From: Bacteroidales bacterium
GTDB lineage: Bacteria > Bacteroidota > Bacteroidia > Bacteroidales > UBA932
Length of the DNA: 37,703 nt
Assembly: GCA_017399865.1 (NCBI GenBank)
Contig: JAFQAT010000027.1
Location: 1-37,703, forward strand
Direction of reading: 5' to 3'
In this document: one piece after another, positions 7,779 through 16,330 of the stretch
Layout of the letters: each line of letters opens with the position of its first letter
Numbering within the stretch: the stretch's first letter is position 1
Notes under the pieces: model-generated
The model's database searches: none
Told to the model about the DNA's origin: nothing
What the model saw: the letters and a program-made list of their open reading frames with translations, nothing else
Program-made: the position numbers and the translations under genes

Positions 7779-9149
7779 TTATTTCCTTGGAAGGCGAAGG
7801 AAGATGGCGATCAAGGCGAATGTTCCCATTACGAAAGGATAGTAGAGGTATCCGATTATTGAGATCGATGATGCCCCGGACAGTCCGGCAGCCATCAGAA
7901 GCTGGGCTCCGTATGGGATTATTCCCTGGATCAGACACGAGAAAGTGTCGAGGATACTTGCGCTTTTGCGTGGGTCAAGTCCATATTTCTTCGTGATATC
8001 CTTTGCGATGCCGCCGGTTGTGATGATTGCTATCGTATTGTTTGCTGTGCAGAGGTTGGCAAGGGATACCAGGCCGGCGATGCTGAGCTCCGCACCGCGC
8101 TTTCCGCTTATCTTACGGGTCATGCCGCTGACGATGAAGTCCAGTCCACCGTTGGCACGGATCAGTTCAAGCATGCCTCCGGCAAGCATTGTCACGATGA
8201 TCAGATCTCCCATTCCGCTGATTCCGTCCCCTACAGATGTCAGGAAAGATGTCCAGCCAAGGCTTCCGTTGAGGAAGCCGATGATGGCGTTAACGAACAG
8301 TCCTATCGTCAGCACTGCAGCTACATTGATGCCTGAAACAGCGAGCACGATGACAAGAATATAAGGAACCAGCAGGATCCAGTCTATAGGGCCGGCTTCA
8401 GGCGTTACATATACGGATGATCCCAGTATTATATAAAGTATTGCAACGATTATTGCTGCCGGACCGGTGATCCTGATATTTGCCTTGAACTTGTCCGACA
8501 TAGAGCATCCCTGGGTCCTGGTCGCTGCGATGGTCGTGTCTGATATGAACGAAAGATTGTCCCCGAAGAATGCTCCTCCGACTATGATGGCAGTGATGAA
8601 GGGTGTGCTTGAGAGGACCCCTGATGCTCCCGTGAGAGCCAGTTCTTCAGCGATTCCCGCTGCAACAGGCACGAGAGCGACTATAGTTCCGACGCTTGTT
8701 CCTATGGACATGGAGATGAAGCATGCGGCAAGGAAAAGACCTGCATAAAGCAGTCTGCCCGGAAGTATCCTTAACGCCAGATTTACCGTGGCATCGATTG
8801 CTCCGATCTCCTTCGCTGTTGCCGCGAACGCTCCTGCAAGCACGAATATCCATATCATCAGGAGCACGTTCTTGTTGCCGGCCCCTTCCGAGAATATGGC
8901 GATCCTCTGCTCCAGAGTCTTTCCGCGGCAAATGATGACGGCATAGATCGATGCGATCAGGAATGCCGCAGAGATAGGGATGGCATAAAAGTCCCCGACC
9001 ACTATGGATGAGACAAGGTATACGCAGAGGAATACGAGCAGCGGGCTCAATGCAAGCCAGCCGTTCATCGGTCTGGCTTCATATGCAGCCCATTTCTTCT
9101 TGACCCCTTTCAGGAGGTCGTTGATGTATCTGTTTGGAATAATGCCCAT
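7779..9149 (-). CDS. nhaC: Na+/H+ antiporter, NhaC family
   Basis: This 456-residue inner-membrane protein has about a dozen hydrophobic segments. The S-I-G-T-S-V-G-T-I and G-G-A-F-F-G-D-N-L-S-F-I-S-D-T-T motifs are diagnostic of NhaC-type antiporters in the ion-transporter superfamily. Such proteins export Na+ (or exchange organic anions) against protons. The frame could extend to 9281, but the extension is polar and passes through a predicted -7 box at 9170-9177, so I use the ATG at 9149. It diverges from queH, and the two probably have back-to-back promoters. The ion or metabolite specificity cannot be read from the sequence. Confidence 0.88.
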   Translation of the reverse strand: MGIIPNRYINDLLKGVKKKWAAYEARPMNGWLALSPLLVFLCVYLVSSIVVGDFYAIPISAAFLIASIYAVIICRGKTLEQRIAIFSEGAGNKNVLLMIWIFVLAGAFAATAKEIGAIDATVNLALRILPGRLLYAGLFLAACFISMSIGTSVGTIVALVPVAAGIAEELALTGASGVLSSTPFITAIIVGGAFFGDNLSFISDTTIAATRTQGCSMSDKFKANIRITGPAAIIVAILYIILGSSVYVTPEAGPIDWILLVPYILVIVLAVSGINVAAVLTIGLFVNAIIGFLNGSLGWTSFLTSVGDGISGMGDLIIVTMLAGGMLELIRANGGLDFIVSGMTRKISGKRGAELSIAGLVSLANLCTANNTIAIITTGGIAKDITKKYGLDPRKSASILDTFSCLIQGIIPYGAQLLMAAGLSGASSISIIGYLYYPFVMGTFALIAIFLRLPRK

Positions 9150-9169
9150 GGGAAATTGTTTTGCGGGTG

Positions 9170-9177
9170 CAAAGATA
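9170..9177 (-). promoter_or_regulatory. Predicted Bacteroidota -7 box for nhaC
   Basis: The minus strand reads TATCTTTG, an exact TAnnTTTG match, 21 bases before the nhaC ATG. It supports the short start. Confidence 0.5.
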
Positions 9178-9190
9178 CATAAAATTGGAT

Positions 9191-9198
9191 TATCTTTG
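9191..9198 (+). promoter_or_regulatory. Predicted Bacteroidota -7 box for queH
   Basis: TATCTTTG on the plus strand is the same octamer used on the opposite strand only 13 bases away. The queH ATG (9244) lies 45 bases downstream. Confidence 0.45.
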
Positions 9199-9243
9199 CG
9201 GAGATATCTCGACTTCGATCGATATGACAAATAGAGGCTTGAT

Positions 9244-10002
9244 ATGATAGAGAGAGGGCAGATAAAGGCAGATAAGAACAAGCGTACGGGGCTTCAGGCG
9301 CCGATGGGGGAGACTACGGTCCTCCTCCACACCTGCTGTGCACCATGCTCAAGCGCCATAATCGAGGCGATGATGCAGAACGGGATAACTCCTGTCATAT
9401 ATTACTGCAATCCCAACATCTATCCTCGGGAAGAATACGAGATCCGCAAGAACGAATGTACAAGGTACGCCCAGGCTTTAGGCTTGGAAATCATAGATGC
9501 GGACTATGACCATGAGAACTGGCTTGATGCTGTCAAAGGTCTTGAAGGAGAGCCGGAAAGGGGAGGACGCTGTCTGAAATGCTTCAAGCTCCGCCTGCTC
9601 CGTACGGCACAGTATGCCCGTGAGAGTGGCATAAAGGTGATTACCACAACCCTGGCTTCATCCCGCTGGAAGTCCCTTGACCAGATAAACGAAGCCGGAT
9701 TATGGGCCTGTCAGACGGTGTCGTCCGGAAAATCCCGTGCTTTTCCGGATAAGGGAACGGAATCAGGCAGTTTGTCCGGGAATGTACAGGATATCCCGGA
9801 TAAAGAACAGGAATCAGTCTGTCTGTCCGGGAAACGCCAGGAAAATACGGATGCGGATATGATTCAGTCTGAAGTCATCTGGTGGGACCATAACTGGCGT
9901 AAAGGCGGTCTTCAGGAGCGCCGCCTCCAGATAATCAAGGAATACGATTTCTACAACCAGCTCTATTGCGGCTGCGAATTCAGCATGAGAAAGGAGGACT
10001 AA
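9244..10002 (+). CDS. queH: Epoxyqueuosine reductase QueH, with repeat insertion
   Basis: The 252-residue protein matches QueH (DUF208), the iron-sulfur enzyme that reduces epoxyqueuosine to queuosine in tRNA. The cluster-binding cysteines are present: H-T-C-C-A-P-C (C31, C32, C35), R-C-L-K-C (C110, C113) and Y-C-G-C (C242, C244). The middle motif T-T-L-A-S-S-R-W-K is also typical. Between the family's QINEAG helix and the W-W-D-H-N-W-R-K segment lie about 45 extra residues (roughly 160-205), encoded by 51-bp palindromic repeats. The rest of the protein is intact, so it is probably functional. The start could also be at 9304 (MGETTVLLHT), as residues 1-20 are not conserved. Its stop overlaps the stop of the convergent lipoprotein gene. 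Confidence 0.9.
   Translation: MIERGQIKADKNKRTGLQAPMGETTVLLHTCCAPCSSAIIEAMMQNGITPVIYYCNPNIYPREEYEIRKNECTRYAQALGLEIIDADYDHENWLDAVKGLEGEPERGGRCLKCFKLRLLRTAQYARESGIKVITTTLASSRWKSLDQINEAGLWACQTVSSGKSRAFPDKGTESGSLSGNVQDIPDKEQESVCLSGKRQENTDADMIQSEVIWWDHNWRKGGLQERRLQIIKEYDFYNQLYCGCEFSMRKED
9724..9858 (+). repeat. In-frame palindromic 51-bp repeats inside queH
   Basis: Two units with a 17-codon period read FPDKGTESGSLSGNVQD and IPDKEQESVCLSGKRQE. A partial unit flanks each side. The first hairpin is a perfect 9-bp inverted repeat, TCCGGAAAA (9724-9732) with TTTTCCGGA (9741-9749). The second pairs TCCGGGA (9775-9781) with TCCCGGA (9794-9800). A third half-site lies at 9826-9832. Confidence 0.8.
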
Positions 10003-10433
10003 AGACCTCCTTCACATGATTTCACTACGACCTCGCAACCTTCCTTTACCTCTGCAGGAATCTCGCACCTGGTATACCGGGTGCTTTCGGCAGCGTCGTT
10101 TTTGGACGTCAGGGTAAGATTCTTGTCTTTTATCTCGACATCATATGCTGCTGCCCATTCTTCACCGTCGTTATATTTTCCGGTAAGAAGGCCGTTCTCA
10201 AGATTCCATGTTCCGCGGTAGAGACGGTATGCACCGGAGCCGATCTTCTGGTACATCTCGAACGTCTTGTCTTCTCTGAAACCAAGATATACGTCTCCGC
10301 TTACAGACAGTGATGTGCTGTGCCATTCTCCGCACAGCTGTTCCTCAAGCGATATCTTGCTGTCCTTGTCCTTTCCGCAACCTGCCAGTATCAGCAGTGC
10401 TGAAAATATGTATAGTAACTTTTTCATGTTCAA
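9999..10433 (-). CDS. Small lipoprotein, lipocalin-like beta-barrel candidate
   Basis: The 144-residue protein opens with a lipoprotein signal peptide whose lipobox is L-A-G-C. A short charged linker follows, then a G-E-W-H-S-T-S segment and alternating strand-rich sequence (TFEMYQKIGSG, YRGTWNLENG, LTLTSK). That pattern resembles the small lipocalin-like lipoproteins common in Bacteroidota, but I cannot name a family with confidence. It lies 37 bases downstream of the subtilase gene on the same strand and may be co-transcribed with it. The start could be Met1 or Met3 (10427). No function is assigned. Confidence 0.75.
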   Translation of the reverse strand: MNMKKLLYIFSALLILAGCGKDKDSKISLEEQLCGEWHSTSLSVSGDVYLGFREDKTFEMYQKIGSGAYRLYRGTWNLENGLLTGKYNDGEEWAAAYDVEIKDKNLTLTSKNDAAESTRYTRCEIPAEVKEGCEVVVKSCEGGL

Positions 10434-10444
10434 TGCGTTTTTGA

Positions 10445-10465
10445 ATTTCCGGGCTGGCCGGAAAT
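10445..10465 (-). repeat. Perfect 8-bp hairpin between the subtilase and small lipoprotein genes
   Basis: ATTTCCGG and CCGGAAAT are separated by five bases. No T-run follows on either strand, so it is a weak terminator candidate. Its core (TTTCCGG/CCGGAAA) resembles the palindromes inside queH. Confidence 0.5.
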
Positions 10466-10470
10466 AATGT

Positions 10471-12579
10471 TTAGAGCCATCCTCCGTTGCTGGTTGCGAA
10501 AGGTCTTGATGCTATAGAAAGTTCACGGACATATGACATTTCGCCGATTCCGTCTTCCTTTGAAGCGTCTTTTCCGACCGCTCCCTTGAGGACGATCTTT
10601 CCGGAGCCGATCTTCGAGCACTCGATCTCAAGCTTACCGTTCCTGATGACAGGGTCCGACGCAAGTCCGAGAGCTGTCTTTGTGGCTGAATCGACACTGA
10701 CGGTATAATTGTCATAAGGATTGCAGTAGCGGCTGATGTCTATGCTCATCTTCTTTCCTGCCTGGGTCAGGATGGTAGGCGTACCTTCGATGGCCATGAG
10801 GAACTTCCATGCATCCACAGCTCCTGTTCCCATCTTTCCCTTGTATTTTCCGAGGTCGAGCTTGGTCCATGAGTAGCTGCTGAGGTCATAATAGTCCTTT
10901 GTTCCTGTAAGGCTCGCGTCCATCTCGTTGACCGAGGTAAGGAGCAGGGACTGGAACTCATCCCTTGTCAGCTTCTTGCCTATCTTCTTTGCATAGGAGA
11001 TTCCAAGAGCGGCGACTCCGGATACATGAGGACATGCCATCGATGTTCCCTGCATGTAGACATAATTCTGGTTGCCTTCGATGCCCGGTGATCCCTGGGC
11101 GGCATTCGAGACACCTGTTGAAAGGATCATCATGCCGTAGTTCTTATCGTCGAAATATTCTCCTCCAGGTGCAGCTACCTTGCATCCGGGACCATAATTG
11201 GTATATCCTCCAGGAAGGTAGTCGGCTCCGAAAGCAGTCACTGAAATCACATAAGGAAGGGCTCCCGGATAGCTTGAGTAAGGCTGTCGGTGGTTTCCTG
11301 CCGCGAAGACGGCGATGTTTCCTTCCAGAGACTGGTGGTTGCTGTTAGCCGGGTCAAGGAAATACTTCAAGGCAGCATTTTCAAGAGGCGATCCGTCGAT
11401 CTTCACATCCTTTCCGTCGATCTTGAACTCGCCTCCGTTTATGTACATGTCGTCGCTTGTGATGGCATAAGAGTTTCCGTATGAGCATTGAGCTATGCAG
11501 GCTCCGTTGTCAGCGGCGTATATGAATGCAGCGGCATTCTGGGCGTCGGAAGCGCTTCTGCTGCCTTCGAATATCTGGCATGACATGAGTCTGACGCCGT
11601 CCCCCTTGCCTGTGCCGCCGGCAATCGAGCTCACTCCTGTGCCGTTGCCGTTTTCAGCTCCGATGATTCCGGCCACATGGGTTCCGTGGCCGCTTCCCTT
11701 GGTCCAGTTCAGAAGGCTGCCCTTGACTGCTTCAACGTCCTTTCCTTCAAGAACTCCGTTGACGTAGTCCTTAGTTATCTTGGTGCATCCAACGAAGTTG
11801 AATCCGTATTTGTCATCTATGAATCCGTTTCCGTCATCGTCCACGTTTACGTCGCCGTTCAGTTCGGCTTCATTTACCCAGAGGGAATTCTTGAGGTCCT
11901 CATGCATGCTGTTCACTGCGCAGTCGAAGACGGCCACAATCACACTAGGGTCACCTCCTGTGAGCCTCCATGCGTCACGCACTCCTACGTCAGCACCGGC
12001 AACGGCGTTCTTGGCGACAGTCTTGTCTCCCGTGTTCACAAGGTTCCACTGATAAGGAAGATACGGGTCGTCGAATCCGTAAGGTGAATCTTCAGGAACA
12101 GGGCTCATCTTCGTCTGAGGCGCAGGAACGAACTCCACGACCTTGTCGGAAGTCACCGGTTCCAGGAACGAGTTGTACTGGACGGATACCACCGAAGGAA
12201 GCGATGCAGCCTTGGCTGCAGCTTCCCGGAGAGGGGTGCTTTCGTCAAAGCTAATCTGATACCATCTGTGAAGCCCGTATTTTCTGGCGACTTCCGCGTT
12301 CTTAGGCTGGATCAGGAGGGCCGGGAAGAGGTCATCGGCCTCTGATACGGCCAGGATGCCCGCGACAGCCTCTGCATCGCCTCCGGCAATGCGTGCCGCT
12401 GTCGCTTCATCGAGCTTCACCAGCAGCGAACCCTGCTGGAATTCTCCCTGGGTGTCTCCCACGATCTTGGTCATGAGGTCCTTTCCTTCCTGAGCGACAG
12501 GACCGTTTTCCGTAATCTCCTTAGTACATGCAGTACCTGCAAGCGTCAGCACTGCCAGAGCATAAAAGATTCTCTTCAT
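10471..12579 (-). CDS. S8 subtilisin-like serine peptidase lipoprotein
   Basis: This 702-residue protein has a lipoprotein signal (lipobox near A-G-T-A-C, C18). Residues about 45-140 look like an inhibitor-type propeptide (GSLLVKLDEAT ... VVSVQYN). The subtilase domain (about 165-560) carries D219 in V-F-D-C-A-V-N, H298 in G-H-G-T-H-V-A-G, oxyanion N429 in A-A-G-N-H and S513 in G-T-S-M-A-C-P-H. The triad is complete, although the Asp motif reads D-C-A instead of the usual D-[ST]-G. About 110 C-terminal residues form a beta-rich tail. It starts 4 bases after the GH2 gene, so the two are in one operon. It could process or degrade surface or host proteins; the substrate is unknown. Confidence 0.88.
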   Translation of the reverse strand: MKRIFYALAVLTLAGTACTKEITENGPVAQEGKDLMTKIVGDTQGEFQQGSLLVKLDEATAARIAGGDAEAVAGILAVSEADDLFPALLIQPKNAEVARKYGLHRWYQISFDESTPLREAAAKAASLPSVVSVQYNSFLEPVTSDKVVEFVPAPQTKMSPVPEDSPYGFDDPYLPYQWNLVNTGDKTVAKNAVAGADVGVRDAWRLTGGDPSVIVAVFDCAVNSMHEDLKNSLWVNEAELNGDVNVDDDGNGFIDDKYGFNFVGCTKITKDYVNGVLEGKDVEAVKGSLLNWTKGSGHGTHVAGIIGAENGNGTGVSSIAGGTGKGDGVRLMSCQIFEGSRSASDAQNAAAFIYAADNGACIAQCSYGNSYAITSDDMYINGGEFKIDGKDVKIDGSPLENAALKYFLDPANSNHQSLEGNIAVFAAGNHRQPYSSYPGALPYVISVTAFGADYLPGGYTNYGPGCKVAAPGGEYFDDKNYGMMILSTGVSNAAQGSPGIEGNQNYVYMQGTSMACPHVSGVAALGISYAKKIGKKLTRDEFQSLLLTSVNEMDASLTGTKDYYDLSSYSWTKLDLGKYKGKMGTGAVDAWKFLMAIEGTPTILTQAGKKMSIDISRYCNPYDNYTVSVDSATKTALGLASDPVIRNGKLEIECSKIGSGKIVLKGAVGKDASKEDGIGEMSYVRELSIASRPFATSNGGWL

Positions 12580-12583
12580 ATGT

Positions 12584-15112
12584 CTATTCTGTCTTTATGT
12601 TCATTACTGCCTTATCCACTCCCTTTCCGCTTACTTCGACGGTTATCTCTCCCTCTTCGGTTCCGCTCTGCACGATGACTGTCAGCTGTCCGCTGAAAAG
12701 ATGCATCTGCGGCTTCTGGAACGGTTCCAGACATGTCGGATCTCCGTTGGCGATGGCTCTGAAGCTTCCCGCGCCGCTTACCTTCACGTTTACAAGCCTG
12801 CTGTCGGTCGGAACTGGATTGCCGTCTTTGTCCACGAGGCTTACGTTGATATAGCAGAGGTCTTCTCCGTCGGCCTTAAGCACATTTCTGTCAGGCGTCA
12901 GCCTTATTGCCGCAGCCTTTCCTGCTGTGCGAACAGTCTTTTCTTCGACAGCCTCTCCGCTCTCGTCATATGCCACGACTCGGATCTCACCAGGCTGATA
13001 TGTCACTTCGTTCCACATCAGGCGGAAGCGCTTCATTGCGTCTTCTCCGAGACATGGCACCTTGCCGTCAGATTCGGCAAATGTACGGACTCCCTGCGAT
13101 TCACCGTTGACGAAAAGTTCCGCAGACGGATATGAGGTGTAGACGAATACAGGAGTCACTTCTCCTTCGCGTCCCTTCCAGTTCCAGTGCGGAAGGACAT
13201 GGAGGGTCTCCTCCGTCCTGTTCCACTGGCTTCTGTACAGGTAATAGCGGTCCTTAGGGATGGATGCCAGGTCGATTATTCCGAATACGGAAGAATGGTT
13301 CGGCCACGCGTCGGTGTCATATGGCGAAGGCTCGCCCAGATAGTCGAATCCCGTCCATACGAACTGTCCTATGCACCAAGGGTAGTCCTCGTCTGCAGCA
13401 AAGTCGTTGTCCGGAATGTTCGACCACCAGCAGAATTCGGTGTCATATGATGACGACTGATGGTCATCATGCATGATTGCCGAGCCGATTGCGGCTGGGA
13501 AGTGGTACACTCCTCGCGAGCTCACCGTCGAAGCGGTTTCGCTTCCGAGGATGATCCTCTGCGGAAGAAGCTCGTATGCAGGGATGTATCTGTCCACCTT
13601 GTAATTGAATCCGACGATATCTAGCTGCTCTGCGAATCCGTTGACCGTCACGGCGTTATACTGGTCCATTCCGCATGTCACCGGACGGGTAGGGTCCTCC
13701 TGATGGCAGATGTCCTGCAGCCACTTGGCTACAACCAGTCCCTCAGGCTTCCACTGCGAAGGCACTTCGTTGCCGATGCTCCACATGACTACGGAAGCGT
13801 TGTTGCGGAAATGATGGAGCATGTTGATCATGTCTCTCTCCGCCCATATCCTGCCGTCTCCGCTGTCCTGGTTGAAGAATCTGTGGTATCCGTTCTCGCA
13901 TTTGGCGATGTCCCATTCGTCGAAATTTTCGCACATGACCATGAATCCCATCTCGTCGCAAAGCTCGATCAGCTCTTCGGCTGGCATGTTGTGCGAGGTG
14001 CGTATCGCGTCGCATCCCATGTCCTTGAGCATCGTCAGCTGACGGCGGATGGCTGCCTTGTTGACGGCTGCACCGAGAGGACCGAGATCATGGTGGAGGC
14101 AGACTCCGCGGAACTTGCGTGCCTGACCGTTGAGGAAGAATCCCTTGTCAGGGATGATCTCTATCGTCCTGAAACCGAATCTTGTGCTGACCTTGTCCTG
14201 CAGGTCCTTTCCGTGCCTTACGCTTATTTCAGGCCTGTCCATGTCCCAGTCGGTGTCGACCGATCCGCCTGTATAGACCTCTGTCTCAGCAGAATAAAGG
14301 ACAGGGTTTTCAGGAGACCACAGTGAGGGACGTCTGACGGTGATGTTCTGTTCCACTTCTCCCTTATGTATCTGTCTTGTGTCAGTCTCTTCAGCCACGA
14401 CGCTTCCCTGGCTGTCGATGATCCTGGTCTTTATCGTGACTGCCGAACCGTCCTGCACTCCGTTTATCTTTGTCCTGATGCGGACTGTCGCATGGTCATA
14501 GCTTACATGCGGAGTGGTCACATACGTACCCCAGACCGGTACATGGACCTGCGGCAAAGTGATGTGGCGGACCTTTCTGTACAGGCCGGCTCCGGGATAC
14601 CATCTCGAGGACTGCTCCCTGTTTTCAAGCAGCACGGCTATGTCGTTGCTGCCTTCCTTGACCTGCCCGGTCACGTCGCACCAGAAGGAATTGTATCCGT
14701 ATGGCCAGAAACATACTTTCTCTCCGTTCACGAATACCTGTGCCTCGCTCATGGCGCCGTCGAAATACAGGATATGCCTGCGTCCGTCCATCTCTTCCGC
14801 CTCGATCTCGAGGCAGCGGCGATATGCGCCCTTGCCCATGTACGGCAGCCCTCCTGTACGGCCGGTCTTTTCAGTGGCCACATCTTCGCCGTTCTGTACG
14901 ACGGCTACGGTCTGGAGGTCGTTAGACTTGTCAAACGGACCATATATGGCCCAGTCGTGAGGTATGGATACCTTTTCCCAGCCTTCTGTAGCCTCGATAT
15001 CGTGGTCCTTGCGGAACTCCCATTCCTTCAGAATGGTTTCGCTGCGCCGGTTCTGTGCAAGAGCACAGAGGGCAGCCAGCGATAGTATCAGTGTAAGAAT
15101 TGTCTTTTTCAT
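12584..15112 (-). CDS. Secreted GH2 beta-galactosidase
   Basis: The 842-residue enzyme has a signal peptide (residues 1-19, ending CALA-Q) and the GH2 order: sugar-binding jelly-roll (about 25-190), Ig-like domain (about 195-315), then a TIM barrel. The acid/base is E449 in W-S-I-G-N-E-V and the nucleophile is E525 in L-G-S-E-T-A-S. A DUF4982-like Ig domain follows (around VFVYTSYPSAELFVNG), then another beta domain at the C-terminus. GH2 covers several beta-glycosidases, but beta-galactosidase fits best beside a GH53 galactanase, whose products it would trim in the periplasm. I chose the ATG at 15112 since the one at 15124 adds four residues encoded by a dispersed repeat. Confidence 0.88.
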   Translation of the reverse strand: MKKTILTLILSLAALCALAQNRRSETILKEWEFRKDHDIEATEGWEKVSIPHDWAIYGPFDKSNDLQTVAVVQNGEDVATEKTGRTGGLPYMGKGAYRRCLEIEAEEMDGRRHILYFDGAMSEAQVFVNGEKVCFWPYGYNSFWCDVTGQVKEGSNDIAVLLENREQSSRWYPGAGLYRKVRHITLPQVHVPVWGTYVTTPHVSYDHATVRIRTKINGVQDGSAVTIKTRIIDSQGSVVAEETDTRQIHKGEVEQNITVRRPSLWSPENPVLYSAETEVYTGGSVDTDWDMDRPEISVRHGKDLQDKVSTRFGFRTIEIIPDKGFFLNGQARKFRGVCLHHDLGPLGAAVNKAAIRRQLTMLKDMGCDAIRTSHNMPAEELIELCDEMGFMVMCENFDEWDIAKCENGYHRFFNQDSGDGRIWAERDMINMLHHFRNNASVVMWSIGNEVPSQWKPEGLVVAKWLQDICHQEDPTRPVTCGMDQYNAVTVNGFAEQLDIVGFNYKVDRYIPAYELLPQRIILGSETASTVSSRGVYHFPAAIGSAIMHDDHQSSSYDTEFCWWSNIPDNDFAADEDYPWCIGQFVWTGFDYLGEPSPYDTDAWPNHSSVFGIIDLASIPKDRYYLYRSQWNRTEETLHVLPHWNWKGREGEVTPVFVYTSYPSAELFVNGESQGVRTFAESDGKVPCLGEDAMKRFRLMWNEVTYQPGEIRVVAYDESGEAVEEKTVRTAGKAAAIRLTPDRNVLKADGEDLCYINVSLVDKDGNPVPTDSRLVNVKVSGAGSFRAIANGDPTCLEPFQKPQMHLFSGQLTVIVQSGTEEGEITVEVSGKGVDKAVMNIKTE

Positions 15113-15116
15113 ATTC

Positions 15117-15147
15117 AATGTCATTCTGAACGAAGTGAAGAATCTTT
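15117..15147 (+). repeat. Dispersed 'ILNEVKNL' repeat, copy 1
   Basis: The sequence CAATGTCATTCTGAACGAAG followed by TGAAGAATCT lies between the GH2 and GH53 genes. It matches 36151-36174 closely, and on this strand it would translate as VILNEVKNL. Repeats with this translation recur in many bacterial genomes as intergenic elements. Confidence 0.65.
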
Positions 15148-16240
15148 AATAAGCAGCAAACGGATCAAGTGCCGCAGTAGGCCTTCCGTCCTTGAACGCC
15201 CCTTTGTCATATGCATTCCATCCGAGATCCTCATAGCTTGACGGCTTCCACCTGCCGTCCGTCTGCGGCTCCCAGTAGAACACTCCAAGACATCCGTCCA
15301 TTCCGCTTGTCTGCCCCAGGATATATTCCATGGCTTCTTTCGACATCTGCGGCTCGCTTACCGGCATGCCGACTTCGCAGAGCATCACTTCCTTTCCGAA
15401 CTTTCCGTACATGGCCTTGATGTTCGCCAGACATTTGTCGGTGTTCGGCTTCCAGTCGCACCATCCGCCGTTTTCCCACCATGAAGGATAGAGGGACATG
15501 CCTATGATGTCGTATGATGCGTTGTTTTTCTGCATGAGGCCGAAGAACCAGTCGTAGAGGCCGGCGTCATGACCATTGCTCAGATGTACGATGACCTTTG
15601 CAGCGGGGTAGATTTCCTTTACGGCACCATATCCGGCATTCAGAAAGGTCACGAAACTTCCCACGGACTGTCCGCTGACCTTTCCGAGCGGCCATAGCAT
15701 TCCCTGGTTTACTTCATTGCCGACCTGAACCCATTCCACGTCGATGCCTTCGTCCTTCAAGGCCTTGAGGACTTCGGATGTATGGTCCTTGACGGCCTGC
15801 GCCATCTGTACGGCATTGAAGTCCTTCCATCCCGCAGGGACATTCTGCTTGCTCGGATCTGCCCATGAATCGCTGTAATGGAAGTCTATCATGATGCGCA
15901 TGCCAAGCTTTTGGGCGCGTTTCGCTTTTGCGACCACGTCATCTTTTCCGCACCATCCTGCCTCCGGATCCACCCATACGCGAAGCCGGATCGCATCGAA
16001 TCCGATATCCTTCATGAGCGCGGTGCATTCGGTCTCCTTCCCTTCGGCATCGTAGAATTTCTGTCCGTCCTTTCCCATCTCGGTTACCCAGCTGATGTCC
16101 GCTCCTTTTGCAAATGTGGTTTCGGATACATCAGGCGTTTCTGTTTCCGTTTCCGGTTTCGTGCTGTCCGGATCTTCCGGAGTGCATGCTGCCAGCAGTG
16201 CAGTCATGGCGGCAGATAATAAGATTCTGTATGTTTTCAT
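15146..16240 (-). CDS. GH53 arabinogalactan endo-beta-1,4-galactanase lipoprotein
   Basis: This 364-residue lipoprotein (lipobox L-A-A-C, C19) has an acidic ED pair right after the cysteine, compatible with surface export in Bacteroidota. The single TIM barrel shows GH53 landmarks: K-G-A-D-I-S-W near residue 45, I-R-L-R-V-W-V, the D-F-H-Y-S-D-S-W-A-D-P strand, acid/base E176 in V-G-N-E-V-N-Q-G-M-L-W-P, and nucleophile E289 in L-C-E-V-G-M-P. GH53 enzymes cut beta-1,4-galactan side chains of pectin to galacto-oligosaccharides. It is first in a minus-strand operon with the GH2 and S8 genes and diverges from the regulator gene. Assignment is very strong. Confidence 0.95.
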   Translation of the reverse strand: MKTYRILLSAAMTALLAACTPEDPDSTKPETETETPDVSETTFAKGADISWVTEMGKDGQKFYDAEGKETECTALMKDIGFDAIRLRVWVDPEAGWCGKDDVVAKAKRAQKLGMRIMIDFHYSDSWADPSKQNVPAGWKDFNAVQMAQAVKDHTSEVLKALKDEGIDVEWVQVGNEVNQGMLWPLGKVSGQSVGSFVTFLNAGYGAVKEIYPAAKVIVHLSNGHDAGLYDWFFGLMQKNNASYDIIGMSLYPSWWENGGWCDWKPNTDKCLANIKAMYGKFGKEVMLCEVGMPVSEPQMSKEAMEYILGQTSGMDGCLGVFYWEPQTDGRWKPSSYEDLGWNAYDKGAFKDGRPTAALDPFAAY

Positions 16241-16268
16241 ATACTTCCTTCCGGTTTCCCTTATCTGA

Positions 16269-16276
16269 CAAATATA
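16269..16276 (-). promoter_or_regulatory. Predicted Bacteroidota -7 box for the GH53-GH2-S8 operon
   Basis: The minus strand reads TATATTTG, matching TAnnTTTG. It lies 29 bases before the GH53 start codon. Confidence 0.5.
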
Positions 16277-16289
16277 TGAATAATTTTAC

Positions 16290-16297
16290 TATTTTTG
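16290..16297 (+). promoter_or_regulatory. Predicted Bacteroidota -7 box for the DUF6377 regulator
   Basis: TATTTTTG matches TAnnTTTG. It excludes the upstream ATG at 16295 and supports the one at 16331. It lies 13 bases from the opposing GH53 box, so the two promoters may share control. Confidence 0.5.
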
Positions 16298-16330
16298 TAT
16301 CTGAATGTTAATCAAATGACTGATATTGCC

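Noticed and set aside
9150-9281. Upstream extension of the antiporter gene
   Set aside because: It runs through predicted promoter boxes and overlaps the start of queH.
9724-9858. Intrinsic terminator inside queH
   Set aside because: The hairpins lack T-runs and the frame continues to conserved C-terminal motifs.
13703-14326. A 207-codon open frame antisense to the GH2 gene
   Set aside because: It lies wholly within the conserved GH2 catalytic region and has no family features.
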